From Acidobacteriota bacterium (lineage in GTDB: Bacteria; Acidobacteriota; Terriglobia; Terriglobales; Acidobacteriaceae), in contig JAJYSV010000001.1 of assembly GCA_021793405.1 (NCBI GenBank), positions 62,001 to 126,000 of the forward strand: a stretch of 64,000 nucleotides of DNA. The letters are read 5' to 3'. Positions within the stretch are counted from its first letter, which is position 1. Every line of letters starts with the position of its first letter. This document shows, piece after piece, positions 1 to 8,907 of the stretch. The position numbers and the translations under genes are program-made. The notes below the pieces were generated by a model that made no database searches, had not been told where the DNA came from, and saw nothing but the letters and a program-made list of their open reading frames with translations.

Positions 1-1464
1 GGAGGGATTATAGAAAAGGTTGTGTGTGTTATAGACCTCGTGCATGAGGTAGCCGCCGAAGCTGACGGTGTTGTAAGGCAGAACCTGAGTGAAGCGGATC
101 TGGTCCCCAAACATGTTGCTATGCGGGTTGTTCCACTCGTCCACCTGGGCGCCGCCGGAGAGAGCATCGTCGTTGCGCCGGTGAAAACGGCGAATGTGCG
201 TGTACCATGCCGAATTCTCAAGAGTGGAATTCGGGCTAAGGTACATTCTCTGGCGCGCATAGGTCATAAACATCTCATTGGTGTCGTACTTGTTATAAGA
301 GGCATACGGCAGAGCGCAATAAAATCCGCATCCTGCCTGGCTGAAGTGGATGCCGCTGGTTGGGTCCACGAGTCCGATATCCGTGTTGGGAATCACCGTG
401 GGACGATAGCCGCCGCCTTTGGCGTACAGGACGCCGAAGGCAAAACTGCCAGCTGGAGCTGTCTTGACGGTCTTGCCGAACACCGAGCCGTTCCGAGTGT
501 GGTTGCCGAAGCCGTCCGGAGCAACGCGGAAACTGTCGCCCCGCCCGAGCCCGCCGCCCAGCACTGTAGACCATCCCTTGAAGTGTCCGGTATTGCCAAC
601 GAATGCAAAGTTCTGCTGACCGTCGGGACCTTGCGTGGCGGCTACGCTGAGGTGGCGTTCTTCGGTCGGCTGAACAGGCGTGAACTCCACTCGTCCGCCG
701 ATATCGGTGTACCAGCGGCCATCCGCCGAGCCGGGTCCGTAGTTCACCTGCACATCCTGAATCACCAGATTCTGCGGCATGGTCGCCGACTGCCACAAAC
801 CAGTGGCCGGGTCGACCACCGGAATGCCGTCATACGTAATGCCCAGCGAACCCGCCCCAATGAAGCTCGTCGCCTCGCCTGCCCAGCCCTGCTGAAGGCC
901 ATTCAGGATGACCGTATACTTTGTTGCGCCTGTCTGGCCATAACCCATCACATTCGCGCCTGGGGTGTATTGCAGCATCTGCGCTCCGCCGGCCACCGGG
1001 CCAGCCGCGTCCAGCTGCTTGCGGTCGAGCACGCGCACCGTCTCCGGCATCAGCAAGACGTCTTCGCGGGAGGGCACGGGCGTGGCCTCGGGGTTAACGG
1101 TTCCACGAACGACCACGCTGTCGTTCAATTTTGCCACTTGCAGCGTGGCCGTGATGTTGTTCTGTGTCGCCGGCGAGAGCCGCTCGGAGTACGACTCGAA
1201 TCCCGACTTCTCGATGGAAATAATATATGGCCCGGTGGATACACCGCTGAAGTCGAAGGTGCCGTCTGACCAGGTCGTCGTGTGATTCGCTGTGTTGGTT
1301 GATAAATCGGTTAACGTAACAGCCGCAGAAGAAACTGCGGCTCCTGCGGCGTCAACTACTTTCCCTCGGACCTGTGCCGACTTACTGGGCGGTACGATTC
1401 CTCGGGCACTGGCACAGAAGAAACAGCACAGCACAATTCCACACACGACAAGTAACTTGCGCAC
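1..1464 (-). CDS. TonB-dependent receptor, Oar-like, N-terminal part (runs off left edge)
   Basis: Outer-membrane TonB-dependent receptor; 488 codons are visible and the barrel C-terminus lies outside the window. The GTG start at 1464 is chosen because a perfect AGGAGG lies 9 nt upstream. Residues 1-20 form a signal peptide (RKLLVVCGIVLCC core). Residues about 30-110 are a carboxypeptidase-regulatory-like beta-sandwich (VRGKVVDAAGAAVSSAAVTL), followed by a plug-like domain containing VRVLDRKQLDAAG and ITYDGIPVVDP. This architecture is typical of acidobacterial Oar/SusC-like receptors that import glycans or large substrates; the ligand here is unknown. The gene is transcribed away from the 141-aa gene at 1806. 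Family call is firm, substrate is not. Confidence 0.88.
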   Translation of the reverse strand, partial: MRKLLVVCGIVLCCFFCASARGIVPPSKSAQVRGKVVDAAGAAVSSAAVTLTDLSTNTANHTTTWSDGTFDFSGVSTGPYIISIEKSGFESYSERLSPATQNNITATLQVAKLNDSVVVRGTVNPEATPVPSREDVLLMPETVRVLDRKQLDAAGPVAGGAQMLQYTPGANVMGYGQTGATKYTVILNGLQQGWAGEATSFIGAGSLGITYDGIPVVDPATGLWQSATMPQNLVIQDVQVNYGPGSADGRWYTDIGGRVEFTPVQPTEERHLSVAATQGPDGQQNFAFVGNTGHFKGWSTVLGGGLGRGDSFRVAPDGFGNHTRNGSVFGKTVKTAPAGSFAFGVLYAKGGGYRPTVIPNTDIGLVDPTSGIHFSQAGCGFYCALPYASYNKYDTNEMFMTYARQRMYLSPNSTLENSAWYTHIRRFHRRNDDALSGGAQVDEWNNPHSNMFGDQIRFTQVLPYNTVSFGGYLMHEVYNTHNLFYNPS

Positions 1465-1805
1465 TCTTTAAAACCTCCTGGAAATTTTGCTGTTCGTGCG
1501 GATGGTGGCTGGGTGGGCTCTTCTTCTCCAGCCATTTGTTTCGAGAATGCAAAAGCGGCGAAAGGAAACACCCTCATCTTCGCTGCGCGAAGTTGCAGTT
1601 TGGTTACAGCGACGTCAACATTCCGTTACGGTCTGGCGCAAGTGAAGATGTCGTGCACCGATCGGGGTAGAGAACGATTTGGAATTTCGCGGTCTTACAA
1701 TGGATGAGACTGCGGCATTTATTTTTCCCGGAACGAAGCCCAGGTCCGGTGCGCATTCTCTAAAATCTGAAATCGAGAAACTTCACAAAAGGAAGGAACA
1801 GCGGA
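1465..1805. other. Divergent intergenic region
   Basis: It separates the receptor gene (minus) from the 141-aa gene (plus). Apart from the two ribosome binding sites I see no gene, repeat or clear hairpin. It presumably holds both promoters. Confidence 0.5.
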
Positions 1806-2231
1806 ATGGACATCGAAACGATCGACCAGCAGTACAGCCAACTGCAGAACTCGTCGCAGCAGGTGTATCAGGAGATGAAAGATCTGGCGACGAAGCTGCA
1901 GGCTGAGTCGGGGAACGGAAATCAGCAAGCTCGCGAATGGGTTCTGGACTTGAAGGAAATCGCGCTGGCAATTCAATCGCAACAGCAGCAGACCATGAAC
2001 CTATTGCAGGCCATCCACGGCTTCGTAGCGAACCAGAACCAGAGTTACAATGCCGGCTATCCGCCCCCGATACAAAGCGGCTATGCGCAGCCCGGATTTG
2101 TCCCGGGTGCGCCCATGCAGGGACAACAGCGCGGCGGATTGGGAGGATTTTTGCAGTCGGGATTTGGACGGGCCATGGAAATGGGCCTTGGATTTGGCCT
2201 GGGCGACGACTTGATCAACAAACTATTTTAG
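1806..2231 (+). CDS. Small Gln-rich coiled-coil protein, unknown function
   Basis: 141 aa. The ATG is preceded by AGGAAGG about 9 nt away. Residues 1-75 are heptad-like and rich in Gln (IDQQYSQLQNSSQQ), compatible with a helical coiled coil. Residues 80-141 switch to a low-complexity Gly/Pro/Gln tail (GYPPPIQSGYAQPG, then GGLGGFLQSGFGRAMEMG) ending in a short amphipathic stretch. No signal peptide or catalytic motif is visible. The Gly-rich end resembles a membrane-associating or oligomerising tail, but that is inference. I do not recognise a named family. Confidence 0.75.
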   Translation: MDIETIDQQYSQLQNSSQQVYQEMKDLATKLQAESGNGNQQAREWVLDLKEIALAIQSQQQQTMNLLQAIHGFVANQNQSYNAGYPPPIQSGYAQPGFVPGAPMQGQQRGGLGGFLQSGFGRAMEMGLGFGLGDDLINKLF

Positions 2232-2272
2232 AGCGGGCTTCGCGCACCATGAATTCGGCAAGCACTCTCTGG

Positions 2273-2309
2273 ATTCTTCGCTGCGCTCAGAATGACTCAT
2301 CTCATTTTT
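2273..2309. repeat. Short imperfect hairpin of a type common in acidobacterial spacers
   Basis: ATTCT (2273-2277) pairs with AGAAT (2289-2293) around a TCGCTGCGCTC loop, and TTTTT follows at 2305-2309. From memory, near-identical strings recur in intergenic DNA of Terriglobia genomes. It could also act as a weak terminator for the 1806 gene. The stem is short, so confidence is low. Confidence 0.3.
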
Positions 2310-2508
2310 GAGCGCAGTTTTCGTAAATCCCCCAAGTAAATCCCCCAATAGAGAGCGGTCGTATCCAAACCAGAGCGATCGATGCAAGGGACTTGAGAGA
2401 TGGGTGTATTGTCGCCGCAGGCGCACCACCGCTGGCCGCAGGCAGGCAAAGGAGCCTGTGGGGATCGACCACAAGTCTCTTGGGGGAAACCACGGGGAAC
2501 GGATTTCG

Positions 2509-2787
2509 TTATGCTCGCCGAACCAGTTGCCGCACGCGGCCGCCTTGTTCAGTGATGCCGTCCAGGACACCTTCCAGTCGGCCGAGTAGTTCATGGCCAT
2601 CCTGTAAAAAGCCGGGAACTTGCTTCCAAAGTTCCTTCATCGCTTCAGTATCCTCGGACAGAATGACCGCTGCTCCCAAACCTGAAGCTGTCAATGCAGC
2701 CTTCTTTCGTCCGGTAAGCAACAATGCAGCCCCGGCAACCAGAGAGCCTGCCGCCAGCGCACGCAACCATGTCATTTCCTGTTCCAT
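2509..2787 (-). CDS. Small membrane-anchored protein, unknown function
   Basis: 92 aa with AGGAG 9 nt before the ATG. Residues 6-24 (LRALAAGSLVAGAALLLTG) are a transmembrane helix and residues 28-43 a second, weaker hydrophobic stretch. The C-terminal 45 residues are a charged amphipathic helix (FLQDGHELLGRLEGVLDG). The layout resembles small YtxH/DUF883-like envelope proteins, but no diagnostic motif is present. It stands alone between the plus-strand 1806 gene and the DUF2784 gene. Confidence 0.7.
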   Translation of the reverse strand: MEQEMTWLRALAAGSLVAGAALLLTGRKKAALTASGLGAAVILSEDTEAMKELWKQVPGFLQDGHELLGRLEGVLDGITEQGGRVRQLVRRA

Positions 2788-2962
2788 ATTGGATTACTCC
2801 TTTCGCAAAACTCTATCAGATAACAGATGCGTTCGGCTGCTATTTCAGTTGCGGAAAACTGGTACCAATTCTGTATTCCGCGACGAAATCCAATTCAGGA
2901 ATTTACTTTTGCGCGGATTGGCTTGTGCGCAGACAATTGCATATCGTTGCAAATTCCGCGAT

Positions 2963-3373
2963 TCAGGGCATTTGGATGCGCGGGAAACGATCGCGGCGTC
3001 TTTTCTGAATCTCACGCCAGGCGCGCCACGCATAGATCGCAAGGTTGGCGGCGCAGACGGCCACGCCACAGATTGTCAGGAGCAGCCCGGAGACGTTGGG
3101 ATAGACGATCAAGCCGACGTAGTGGAGCAGAAAACTGCCGCGATACGGTGCCAAGCCGGCATGGCGCTGGAAAAAATCCTCCGCCATCGTCAGTGGACAA
3201 GACCAGGGACCAATCTCCACCGCAATTCCCCACACCAGGGAAGCGAGATGGAACGCGGTCAGCCAGCGCCGGCCGGATGTCCAGAATGCGCCAATGATCA
3301 CCCACAAGATCCAGGCGAGGTGCAGAACCAGGACCAGAACGACGACGGTGTCGTCGAATTGGGGGGAGCTCAT
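2963..3373 (-). CDS. DUF2784 family integral membrane protein
   Basis: 136 aa with three to four transmembrane helices (about residues 8-30, 38-55, 84-103 and 105-120). The N-terminal LHLAWILWVIIGAFW, the central GPWSCPLTMAED and LHYVGLIVYPN segments match DUF2784, a family of small membrane proteins without an assigned biochemical role. The conserved Cys in WSCPLT is typical. The ATG at 3373 has only a weak AAGG next to it. It is divergent from the DinB-like gene at 3521. Confidence 0.8.
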   Translation of the reverse strand: MSSPQFDDTVVVLVLVLHLAWILWVIIGAFWTSGRRWLTAFHLASLVWGIAVEIGPWSCPLTMAEDFFQRHAGLAPYRGSFLLHYVGLIVYPNVSGLLLTICGVAVCAANLAIYAWRAWREIQKRRRDRFPRIQMP

Positions 3374-3520
3374 GCCTTATTTTTTCACGCTTGCAGATTG
3401 CGCTCAATCGTCGTCCGGCGGACCAGAGTGTGGATGATTGGCGCCGAGGAAGTTTTGCCGCGCAGCCGCGCCTCCTGCTACGCTCAGACGTTGGAAAGTT
3501 TCGCACAGGGAGAGTCTCAT

Positions 3521-4105
3521 ATGAAAATGAAGAATCTTGCCGTACTCTCAGTTCTCCTCGCTGGCACCGTGCTGTTGGGGACGCCCCGCATGCATGCGCA
3601 AACGACCATGGGCGGGGATCAAGCTACTTCCGCAGCTACACCCTCCGGGGTGATCGACCAATTGTTAGGCAAAGTCGAGGGGGAGATGGTTCCGCTGGTC
3701 GAAGCCATGCCCGCCGATAAATTCAACTTCGCTCCCACCAATGGAAATTTTACCGGCGTACGTACGTTCGAGCAGCAGGTGCGGCACGTCACCAGCGCGA
3801 ATTACTCCATGTTTGGCGCTGCCGCCTCACTCAAGCCGACTGATATGCCGGATGTAAAAACTTTGAAGACGAAAGAGCAGATGGTGCAGGCGCTCAAAGA
3901 TTCGTTCGCGTTTGCGCACAAAGCCATCGCAACACTCGACACGGACAATGCCCTGGAGGTAGTGAAACCGGTCGATGGAATCGACACGCGGGCGGGAATC
4001 ATGTTGTTCGCCATCATTCACATGAACGACCACTTTGGCCAGCTGGTGGAATATCTGCGCATGAACGGCATTGTCCCGCCCTCGAGCCTTCCCAGGAGCA
4101 GGTAG
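3521..4105 (+). CDS. Secreted DinB-like four-helix-bundle protein
   Basis: 194 aa. The ATG at 3521 follows GGGAGAG and starts a clear signal peptide (MKMKNLAVLSVLLAGTVLLG, cleavage near MHAQ). The mature part is a DinB/DUF664-type metal-binding bundle. The His ligands expected in this family fit FEQQVRHVTSANYSMFG (about residues 83-99) and IHMNDHFGQLVEY (about 165-178). DinB-like proteins in acidobacteria are often exported and may be thiol-dependent transferases; no specific reaction can be assigned. The same frame is open far upstream, but that DNA does not look coding. Confidence 0.82.
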   Translation: MKMKNLAVLSVLLAGTVLLGTPRMHAQTTMGGDQATSAATPSGVIDQLLGKVEGEMVPLVEAMPADKFNFAPTNGNFTGVRTFEQQVRHVTSANYSMFGAAASLKPTDMPDVKTLKTKEQMVQALKDSFAFAHKAIATLDTDNALEVVKPVDGIDTRAGIMLFAIIHMNDHFGQLVEYLRMNGIVPPSSLPRSR

Positions 4106-4456
4106 ACTCGCAAGGAAGGCCGCGCGGCCGCATCCATCGATTCAACTCCCGGCGAGGACACGAATTGTCCAACAAGTCCTCGCCTGCGTCCCAGTTTTGG
4201 CGACGCGAACATCCGCGACGCACAAGCAGGAGAGGGACCCGAAATCCTGTCTAACTTCCTGCTCCCTTTTCATGACCCATGCGGAGCGTGTGCGCCGGCA
4301 TCGGCCCATTCCACGGCCACGCCGATCAGTCAACCTAAACCCAGGCCCCGGCGTCTAAACCTGTAGGAAACATTTTCCGGCAACTATCCGCACGCAGCTT
4401 GTTTTTGCCAAAGGCGAAACCCCACGGACATTCCCACTCGAAGGAGTTGTTGAATC
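4106..4456. other. Intergenic region without recognisable gene
   Basis: About 350 bp between the DinB-like gene and the small zinc-ribbon-like gene. I see no convincing ORF, repeat or strong hairpin. Confidence 0.5.
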
Positions 4457-4717
4457 ATGGTCAGTCACTGTGCAAACCCCAAATGCCTGAAGCCGCTCCA
4501 TTATCTGCGCGAAGGAAAAGTTTTTTTATTCACCGGAAGAAATACCTCAAAAGGGAAATCGACGCTTCCCCGTCTCGAACATTACTGGCTTTGCGGAGCC
4601 TGTGCGAAGGAGTGGACGTTGATGATCAACGAAAACAATGGCGTGCAATTGCTGGAAAGGAAGAGTCGGCGCGCTCGAACGGCCCTTGTCGCGCCATCGG
4701 CAGCACCAGCGCTGTAG
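4457..4717 (+). CDS. Small zinc-ribbon-like protein
   Basis: 86 aa with AAGGAG 10 nt upstream of the ATG. CANPKCLKPLHYL at residues 5-17 supplies a CxxxxC pair and LCGACAKEW near residue 46 a CxxC pair, together a plausible four-Cys zinc site. Between them FLFTGRNTSKG and LEHYWLCG look like a compact beta domain. Short proteins with this layout are recurrent in acidobacteria. The function is unknown; a regulatory or nucleic-acid-binding role would be inference from the zinc ribbon alone. Confidence 0.72.
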   Translation: MVSHCANPKCLKPLHYLREGKVFLFTGRNTSKGKSTLPRLEHYWLCGACAKEWTLMINENNGVQLLERKSRRARTALVAPSAAPAL

Positions 4718-4825
4718 ATTTCGTCTTTCTGAATTCCGAGATGTTTGGATGGATCGCGGTTCTTCAGCGAAGGATCCAGAGCGAAATTCTCGCTCAGGGG
4801 GAACGCAACTACTATCGGAAACTGT

Positions 4826-5632
4826 CTATGCCTTGGCCACCGGTGCGGCGCTCTTTTTGTGACAGGCCCCGCACTGACCCAGGCCAGCATCCTGATATGG
4901 GTCGGTCCGATAGCACCCGGCCAGAGAGTAGAAGCGGACTTTCAATAAATCTTCCAACATCTTCAAACCATCTTTCAGGTAGCTGATTCGGGAGCGCTCG
5001 TCATGTCCCCAGGTGACGGGCACTTCGTCAATGCGCATTCCCAAACGCAAGGCGATATAAAGGATTTCCGGATCAAATCCCCAGCGTTCGATTCGTTGGC
5101 GTGCAAAAATCGTTCGCGCCGCCTCTCGGCGGAATGCTTTAAAGCCGCATTGGGTGTCCGCCAGCGGCAGATGCATGACCAGTCGCGTGAGCCAATTGAA
5201 ACAGCGCCCGAAGAACCGGCGATAGATGGGCTGGCGCAACGTCTGGCGCGAGCGATCGAGCCAGCGGGAACCGATGGCGACATCGGCGCCGTCCGCGATC
5301 GCGGCAAAAAGCAACTCCGCCTCCTCAATGGGCGCCGATAAATCGGCGTCGGTGAACATCACGATGGCGCCTCGCGCCTGCAACATTCCGCTGCGCACGG
5401 AATAGCCTTTGCCACGATTGCCAGGGTTTTCGATAAGGCGGAGATTCGGATATCGGTGAGCGGCCGCGGACACAATGGCCGCTGTCTGATCTTGGGAACC
5501 GTCGTTGACCACCAGCACTTCGGCTGCCCAGTGGTGCGTCTGGACACAGTCCATCACACGTTCCAGCGTCGCGCCGATGCGCGCCTGCTCATTAAAAGCA
5601 GGAATTACGATGCTGTATTGCAGCTCATCCAT
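4826..5632 (-). CDS. GT2 glycosyltransferase, dolichyl/polyprenyl-phosphate hexosyltransferase-like
   Basis: 268 aa. The GT-A fold is complete: YSIVIPAFNEQARIG at residues 6-20, VLVVNDGSQDQT at 40-51, and the DxD-type metal site in FTDADLSAPIEEAE near residue 95. The QCGFKAFRREA motif (about 160) and WGFDPEILYIA (about 183) are characteristic of dolichyl-phosphate glucose/mannose synthases (ALG5-like), which load a sugar on a lipid-phosphate carrier. The C-terminus adds a Cys-containing tail (GQCGACHKK) unusual for the family. GAAGGA precedes the ATG. It probably supplies lipid-linked sugars for envelope glycosylation, perhaps the ArnT-like enzyme at 14029 (inference). Confidence 0.88.
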   Translation of the reverse strand: MDELQYSIVIPAFNEQARIGATLERVMDCVQTHHWAAEVLVVNDGSQDQTAAIVSAAAHRYPNLRLIENPGNRGKGYSVRSGMLQARGAIVMFTDADLSAPIEEAELLFAAIADGADVAIGSRWLDRSRQTLRQPIYRRFFGRCFNWLTRLVMHLPLADTQCGFKAFRREAARTIFARQRIERWGFDPEILYIALRLGMRIDEVPVTWGHDERSRISYLKDGLKMLEDLLKVRFYSLAGCYRTDPYQDAGLGQCGACHKKSAAPVAKA

Positions 5633-5836
5633 TAGTCCTTCAGTCGGCTACGGATTCGGCAAATCTTACAAATGGGGAGCGGATGGCGGACATCCCAATT
5701 ATGGTGGAACATTTCCCTTTCTGCAATCTTCTTACGTCGCCAGGCCGCCTGCCTCTGGCTCCGCCGGGGAACGCCGAACCCGGCCCGCGAATGGGTAAAT
5801 TCAACGCAAAGGCCTTTGGATGCTACACTCGCCGAT

Positions 5837-6778
5837 ATGGACGAACGAACTGAGACGACACGAGGGCACTCCTTCTGGTTTTGGCTGAGCCTGGTGGGTG
5901 GACTGTTCCTGTTGTTTGTTGTCCTGTTGTGGACAGCAGCATGGTATACGCTGCGCTCGTCCGGCACATCCGCGGCGGGCTTCAGTGGTTTCGGTTCCGG
6001 TCAAATCGCAGTGGTGGATCTGAAAGGCGTGATTCTTTCAGCGGACAAGACGGACGAGCAGTTGGAAAAGTTTGCCAATGACGATTCCGTGAAGGCGATT
6101 ATCCTGCACATCGACTCTCCCGGCGGCGGCGCGGCCGCATCGCAGGAAATTTATCACGAAGTCTTGCGCATCCGCAGCCAGCACAAGAAGCGGATTGTGG
6201 CATCCATTGCGAGCGTCGGTGCGAGCGGCGCGTACTACATCGCAACCGCGACCGACCGCATCTACGCGAATCAGGCGAGCATTATCGGCAGCGTCGGCGT
6301 CATCATGCAGTGGATCAATTACGGCGACCTGCTGAAATGGGCGAAACTGAAAGATGTGACCCTGAAGGCGGGCGCGTTGAAGGACGCAGGCTCTCCCACG
6401 CGCGCACTGACGCCAGCCGAGCAGGCCTATTTTCAAGGACTGATCGACAACATGCACATGCAGTTCATTCAGGATGTTGCGACTGGGCGACGACTGCCGG
6501 CGAAAGACGTCCAGGGATTGGCGACCGGTCAGGTGTGGACCGGGGAGCAGGCGCTGGGATTGCACTTGATCGACCAGACCGGCGGATTTCGGGTGGCATT
6601 GCTCGACACCGCGCGCGCTGTGGGCATCAAGGGCGAGCCTGAGATTGTCCGTCCCCGCGAGCGTCATCCGGGGTTGATCGACCTGCTGGGAGCGAGTTCG
6701 AAGCTCCAGTTTCCCAATCCGGGAGAATTGCAATCGCTGCTGGAAAAAAGTCCCGGATTCTATTTTTTGTGGCAATAG
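5837..6778 (+). CDS. sppA: Signal peptide peptidase SppA (S49 family)
   Basis: 313 aa, the short SppA form. The ATG at 5837 is chosen because it places one transmembrane anchor (residues about 12-38) at the N-terminus. The catalytic domain shows HIDSPGGGAAASQEI (about 91-105), the nucleophile Ser130 in VGASGAYYIA, and the likely general base Lys182 in LKDAGSPTRA, the standard Ser-Lys dyad. GSVGVIMQ follows as in the family. SppA degrades signal peptides left in the cytoplasmic membrane. The gene sits 66 bp upstream of the HU/IHF-like gene, but each has its own ribosome site. Confidence 0.93.
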   Translation: MDERTETTRGHSFWFWLSLVGGLFLLFVVLLWTAAWYTLRSSGTSAAGFSGFGSGQIAVVDLKGVILSADKTDEQLEKFANDDSVKAIILHIDSPGGGAAASQEIYHEVLRIRSQHKKRIVASIASVGASGAYYIATATDRIYANQASIIGSVGVIMQWINYGDLLKWAKLKDVTLKAGALKDAGSPTRALTPAEQAYFQGLIDNMHMQFIQDVATGRRLPAKDVQGLATGQVWTGEQALGLHLIDQTGGFRVALLDTARAVGIKGEPEIVRPRERHPGLIDLLGASSKLQFPNPGELQSLLEKSPGFYFLWQ

Positions 6779-6844
6779 GTTGTTGCGGTACCGATGCGCA
6801 ATCCCCAAGTTGCATCCTATACTCTGAAATGAAAGGGCCTGTTT

Positions 6845-7186
6845 ATGACAAAAGCCGATCTTGTAGTGGACGTGATGCGACTAGGGGATCTGACGCGCAC
6901 CGATGCGGAAACGATCATCGAAACTATCTTTGATTCCGTCGTGGCGGCGTTACGCTCCGGCGATAAGATCGAGATCCGCGGCTTCGGCAGCTTCCGAACG
7001 CGGCAGCGCAACCCTCGCATCGGCCGCAATCCCAAGACTGGGGCGCGCGTCGAGGTGCCCTCAAAACGTGTCCCCTACTTCAAACCCAGTAAGGATTTGC
7101 GCGACCTCGTCAACCAGAAGTCGAATGACGCGGACCAGGCAACCCCTGCGCCTGAAGAACCAGCCGCCAACAATCCTACGGCCTGA
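6845..7186 (+). CDS. HU/IHF family DNA-bending protein
   Basis: 113 aa. Residues 1-92 are a complete HU/IHF fold: MTKADLVVDV, the dimer helices, GFGSFRTRQRNPRIGRNPKTG for the DNA-inserting arm (Pro and Arg conserved), and VPYFKPSKDLRDLVN. The last 20 residues are a Pro/Ala-rich tail beyond the usual 90-100 aa. The arm GRNPKTGARVEVP suggests an IHF-like rather than a classic HU subunit. AAAGGG precedes the ATG. It acts as a nucleoid-associated architectural protein. Confidence 0.9.
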   Translation: MTKADLVVDVMRLGDLTRTDAETIIETIFDSVVAALRSGDKIEIRGFGSFRTRQRNPRIGRNPKTGARVEVPSKRVPYFKPSKDLRDLVNQKSNDADQATPAPEEPAANNPTA

Positions 7187-7226
7187 GGCGGTCTCGTCAA
7201 GCAAAAATAGCTCGTGATGACACGGG

Positions 7227-7253
7227 TGAGACCCGCCGCGGCAGCGGGTCTCA
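7227..7253 (+). terminator. Perfect 10-bp hairpin after the HU/IHF gene
   Basis: TGAGACCCGC (7227-7236) and GCGGGTCTCA (7244-7253) pair exactly around a 7-nt loop, 41 bp after the stop at 7186. There is no T-run, so it is either a weak or bidirectional terminator or a stabilising 3' hairpin. It lies between convergent genes (HU plus, cupredoxin minus), a typical place for one. Confidence 0.6.
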
Positions 7254-7380
7254 GGAAATCAGAGGAACCTTTGCCATTCCGTCCGCTTGCGCCGGTGCCA
7301 GGTCATGGCTCCGCCGCCTCTTTGTAGACATGAACCCGTCTCTTCCGCACCTGCATCGCAGGCCCCACCTATTTTTCTTC

Positions 7381-7986
7381 TTACCTCGCGAGACTTAGTT
7401 TGGCCTGCGTGGTGTCTCCGGAAACAACGACCCGCATGGAATGAGAGGTTGCGGCACCCGCGTTCCAGACCGTCGTCTTCGCGTTCCAAACCGTTAGGGT
7501 GTACGTGCCGTCCGGAACATTCTCGATCCGATAGTTCCCCGACTTATCCGCCACAGCAAAATAGGGCGTCGGCACCACGAGGATGACCGCCGACATATCA
7601 GGATGAATCCAGCATTGCAACTGGACGGCGCCCAGGTTGTCGAACTTGAAGCTCCGCCTCTGTCCCTGCGGCCAGGTTCCCATGTTGTGGGACAGCTTCT
7701 CGTTTCCGCCAACCGAGACCCAAGCAACGTTATGGTCCATGTTGTCGCTGTTGAGGAAGTCCACGGTAGTCCCCTGCTGGATGACCAGAAGGTGCGGCAC
7801 AAATCTCATGCCCATTTGGTTCATCACCACATGCTGTATCGGCACAGGGAAGCTCTTCCCCGCGATGGCATTTACATAGACTACCGACGGACCCTTAGCG
7901 CCGGATATTTTGCCGTTAATGGTCCCTGCATGAGCGCTCGTCGCCAGAGCGAAGACCGCCATCCCTGCCCAAATGCTGTATCTCAT
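7381..7986 (-). CDS. Secreted cupredoxin-like protein with carboxypeptidase-regulatory-like C-terminus
   Basis: 201 aa. AGGAGGAG sits 4 nt before the ATG, and residues 1-20 are a signal peptide (ending in TSAHAG). Residues about 60-145 resemble a plastocyanin-type domain: one His ligand in SDNMDHNVAW and Cys, His, Met in CWIHPDM near 130. The C-terminal part (YRIENVPDGTYTLTVWNA) is a carboxypeptidase-regulatory beta-sandwich. It is probably a periplasmic copper or electron-transfer protein; proteins annotated as methylamine-utilisation-like share this layout. The partner is unknown. Confidence 0.8.
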   Translation of the reverse strand: MRYSIWAGMAVFALATSAHAGTINGKISGAKGPSVVYVNAIAGKSFPVPIQHVVMNQMGMRFVPHLLVIQQGTTVDFLNSDNMDHNVAWVSVGGNEKLSHNMGTWPQGQRRSFKFDNLGAVQLQCWIHPDMSAVILVVPTPYFAVADKSGNYRIENVPDGTYTLTVWNAKTTVWNAGAATSHSMRVVVSGDTTQAKLSLAR

Positions 7987-8394
7987 AACTCTCCTCCTTT
8001 AAAGAGCTATGTTGGAATTTCCGCGTTAGCTCCCGACAATCCCATAAGAAACGGGTGTGTTTGGAACCGAAAACATCGACATGAGCGCACTGGGCGGCGG
8101 CGATACTTCTCTGTAAAATTATTCGCCTTGGTGGGGAACCAATTTCAAGCCCGGATCTGCAGGGGGGTGCAGCAATGCGTTGAGAAATACTACATCTCTT
8201 GCGCCATGTCTGGCAGATTTATTTTGAGACGCCCGAGTTTTGACATTCCCGGCCCGCAACCATCGCACTATCCACCCGAAAAGGGAAAGCGCAAGCTGGC
8301 GCTGCGGCGCAGGTGCGGCATCAGTTTTCTGATGACATCGAGGGCGACGGTATCCGCAATGGCCGCTAATGCGATGAAGGCCGTATCATTTTTC
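7987..8394. other. Divergent intergenic region, about 400 bp
   Basis: It lies between the cupredoxin start (minus) and ylxP (plus). An open plus frame runs through part of it, but its composition is not protein-like. I see no RNA gene or clear repeat. Confidence 0.45.
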
Positions 8395-8694
8395 ATGCAC
8401 CTCGCAGTCCTGACGATTGAGTTGAAACTGGAATATGCGCGCTCGCTGAAAGATCGACGCCAATGCGTTCGCAGCTTGAAGGATTCACTGCGCCATGGCT
8501 TCAACGTGTCGGTGGCGGAATTGGACGAAGTTGTCGTGTGGCAGCGGGCCACAGTGGGCATTGCCAGCATTTCGCATTCCCGCGATTACCTGCGGGGACA
8601 AATGCAGGAGATCGAGGACGCGTGCATTCGCATTGCTGAAAATCACGGCGCCCAGGTCAGCGACAGTTACGTGGAATTCTTCCCGGAAGAATAA
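8395..8694 (+). CDS. DUF503 (YlxP-like) protein
   Basis: 99 aa. The family signature is complete: AVLTIELKLEYARSLKDRR at residues 4-22, then LRHGFNVSVAELDEV, a ferredoxin-like small fold. The ATG at 8395 is chosen because DUF503 proteins begin directly with this strand; an ATG seven codons upstream is possible. DUF503 is usually found in the nusA-infB-ylxP-rbfA ribosome-maturation neighbourhood, as here with rbfA 213 bp downstream. A role in translation or RNA metabolism is inferred from that context only. Confidence 0.88.
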   Translation: MHLAVLTIELKLEYARSLKDRRQCVRSLKDSLRHGFNVSVAELDEVVVWQRATVGIASISHSRDYLRGQMQEIEDACIRIAENHGAQVSDSYVEFFPEE

Positions 8695-8907
8695 AGATGG
8701 ACGCGATGGTTGGTGAGAGCGGAACGAAAGTCCGGGCAGGTTTCCGCATCGACGGAAGCATGGATTCCGCATATCGTTGACGATATTGGCTTCCGGACCC
8801 ATCAACAGTAAATCCGCTTGAGTGGCGCAGATATTTGATATCCTCATTCGTTTGCAGGATTCTCGCCGGAGCCGACTTGATCCGGCGGAATCTAGAGAGG
8901 TGACACG

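Noticed and set aside
22-1269. Long plus-strand open frame
   Set aside because: Antisense shadow of the TonB receptor. The minus strand gives a coherent signal peptide, regulatory domain and plug.
2393-3520. 5' extension of the DinB-like frame to 570 aa
   Set aside because: The extension crosses two minus-strand genes, is Arg/Ser-rich, and the signal peptide at 3521 with its ribosome site marks the true start.
6038-6808. 256-codon minus frame
   Set aside because: Antisense to SppA, whose catalytic motifs are intact on the plus strand.
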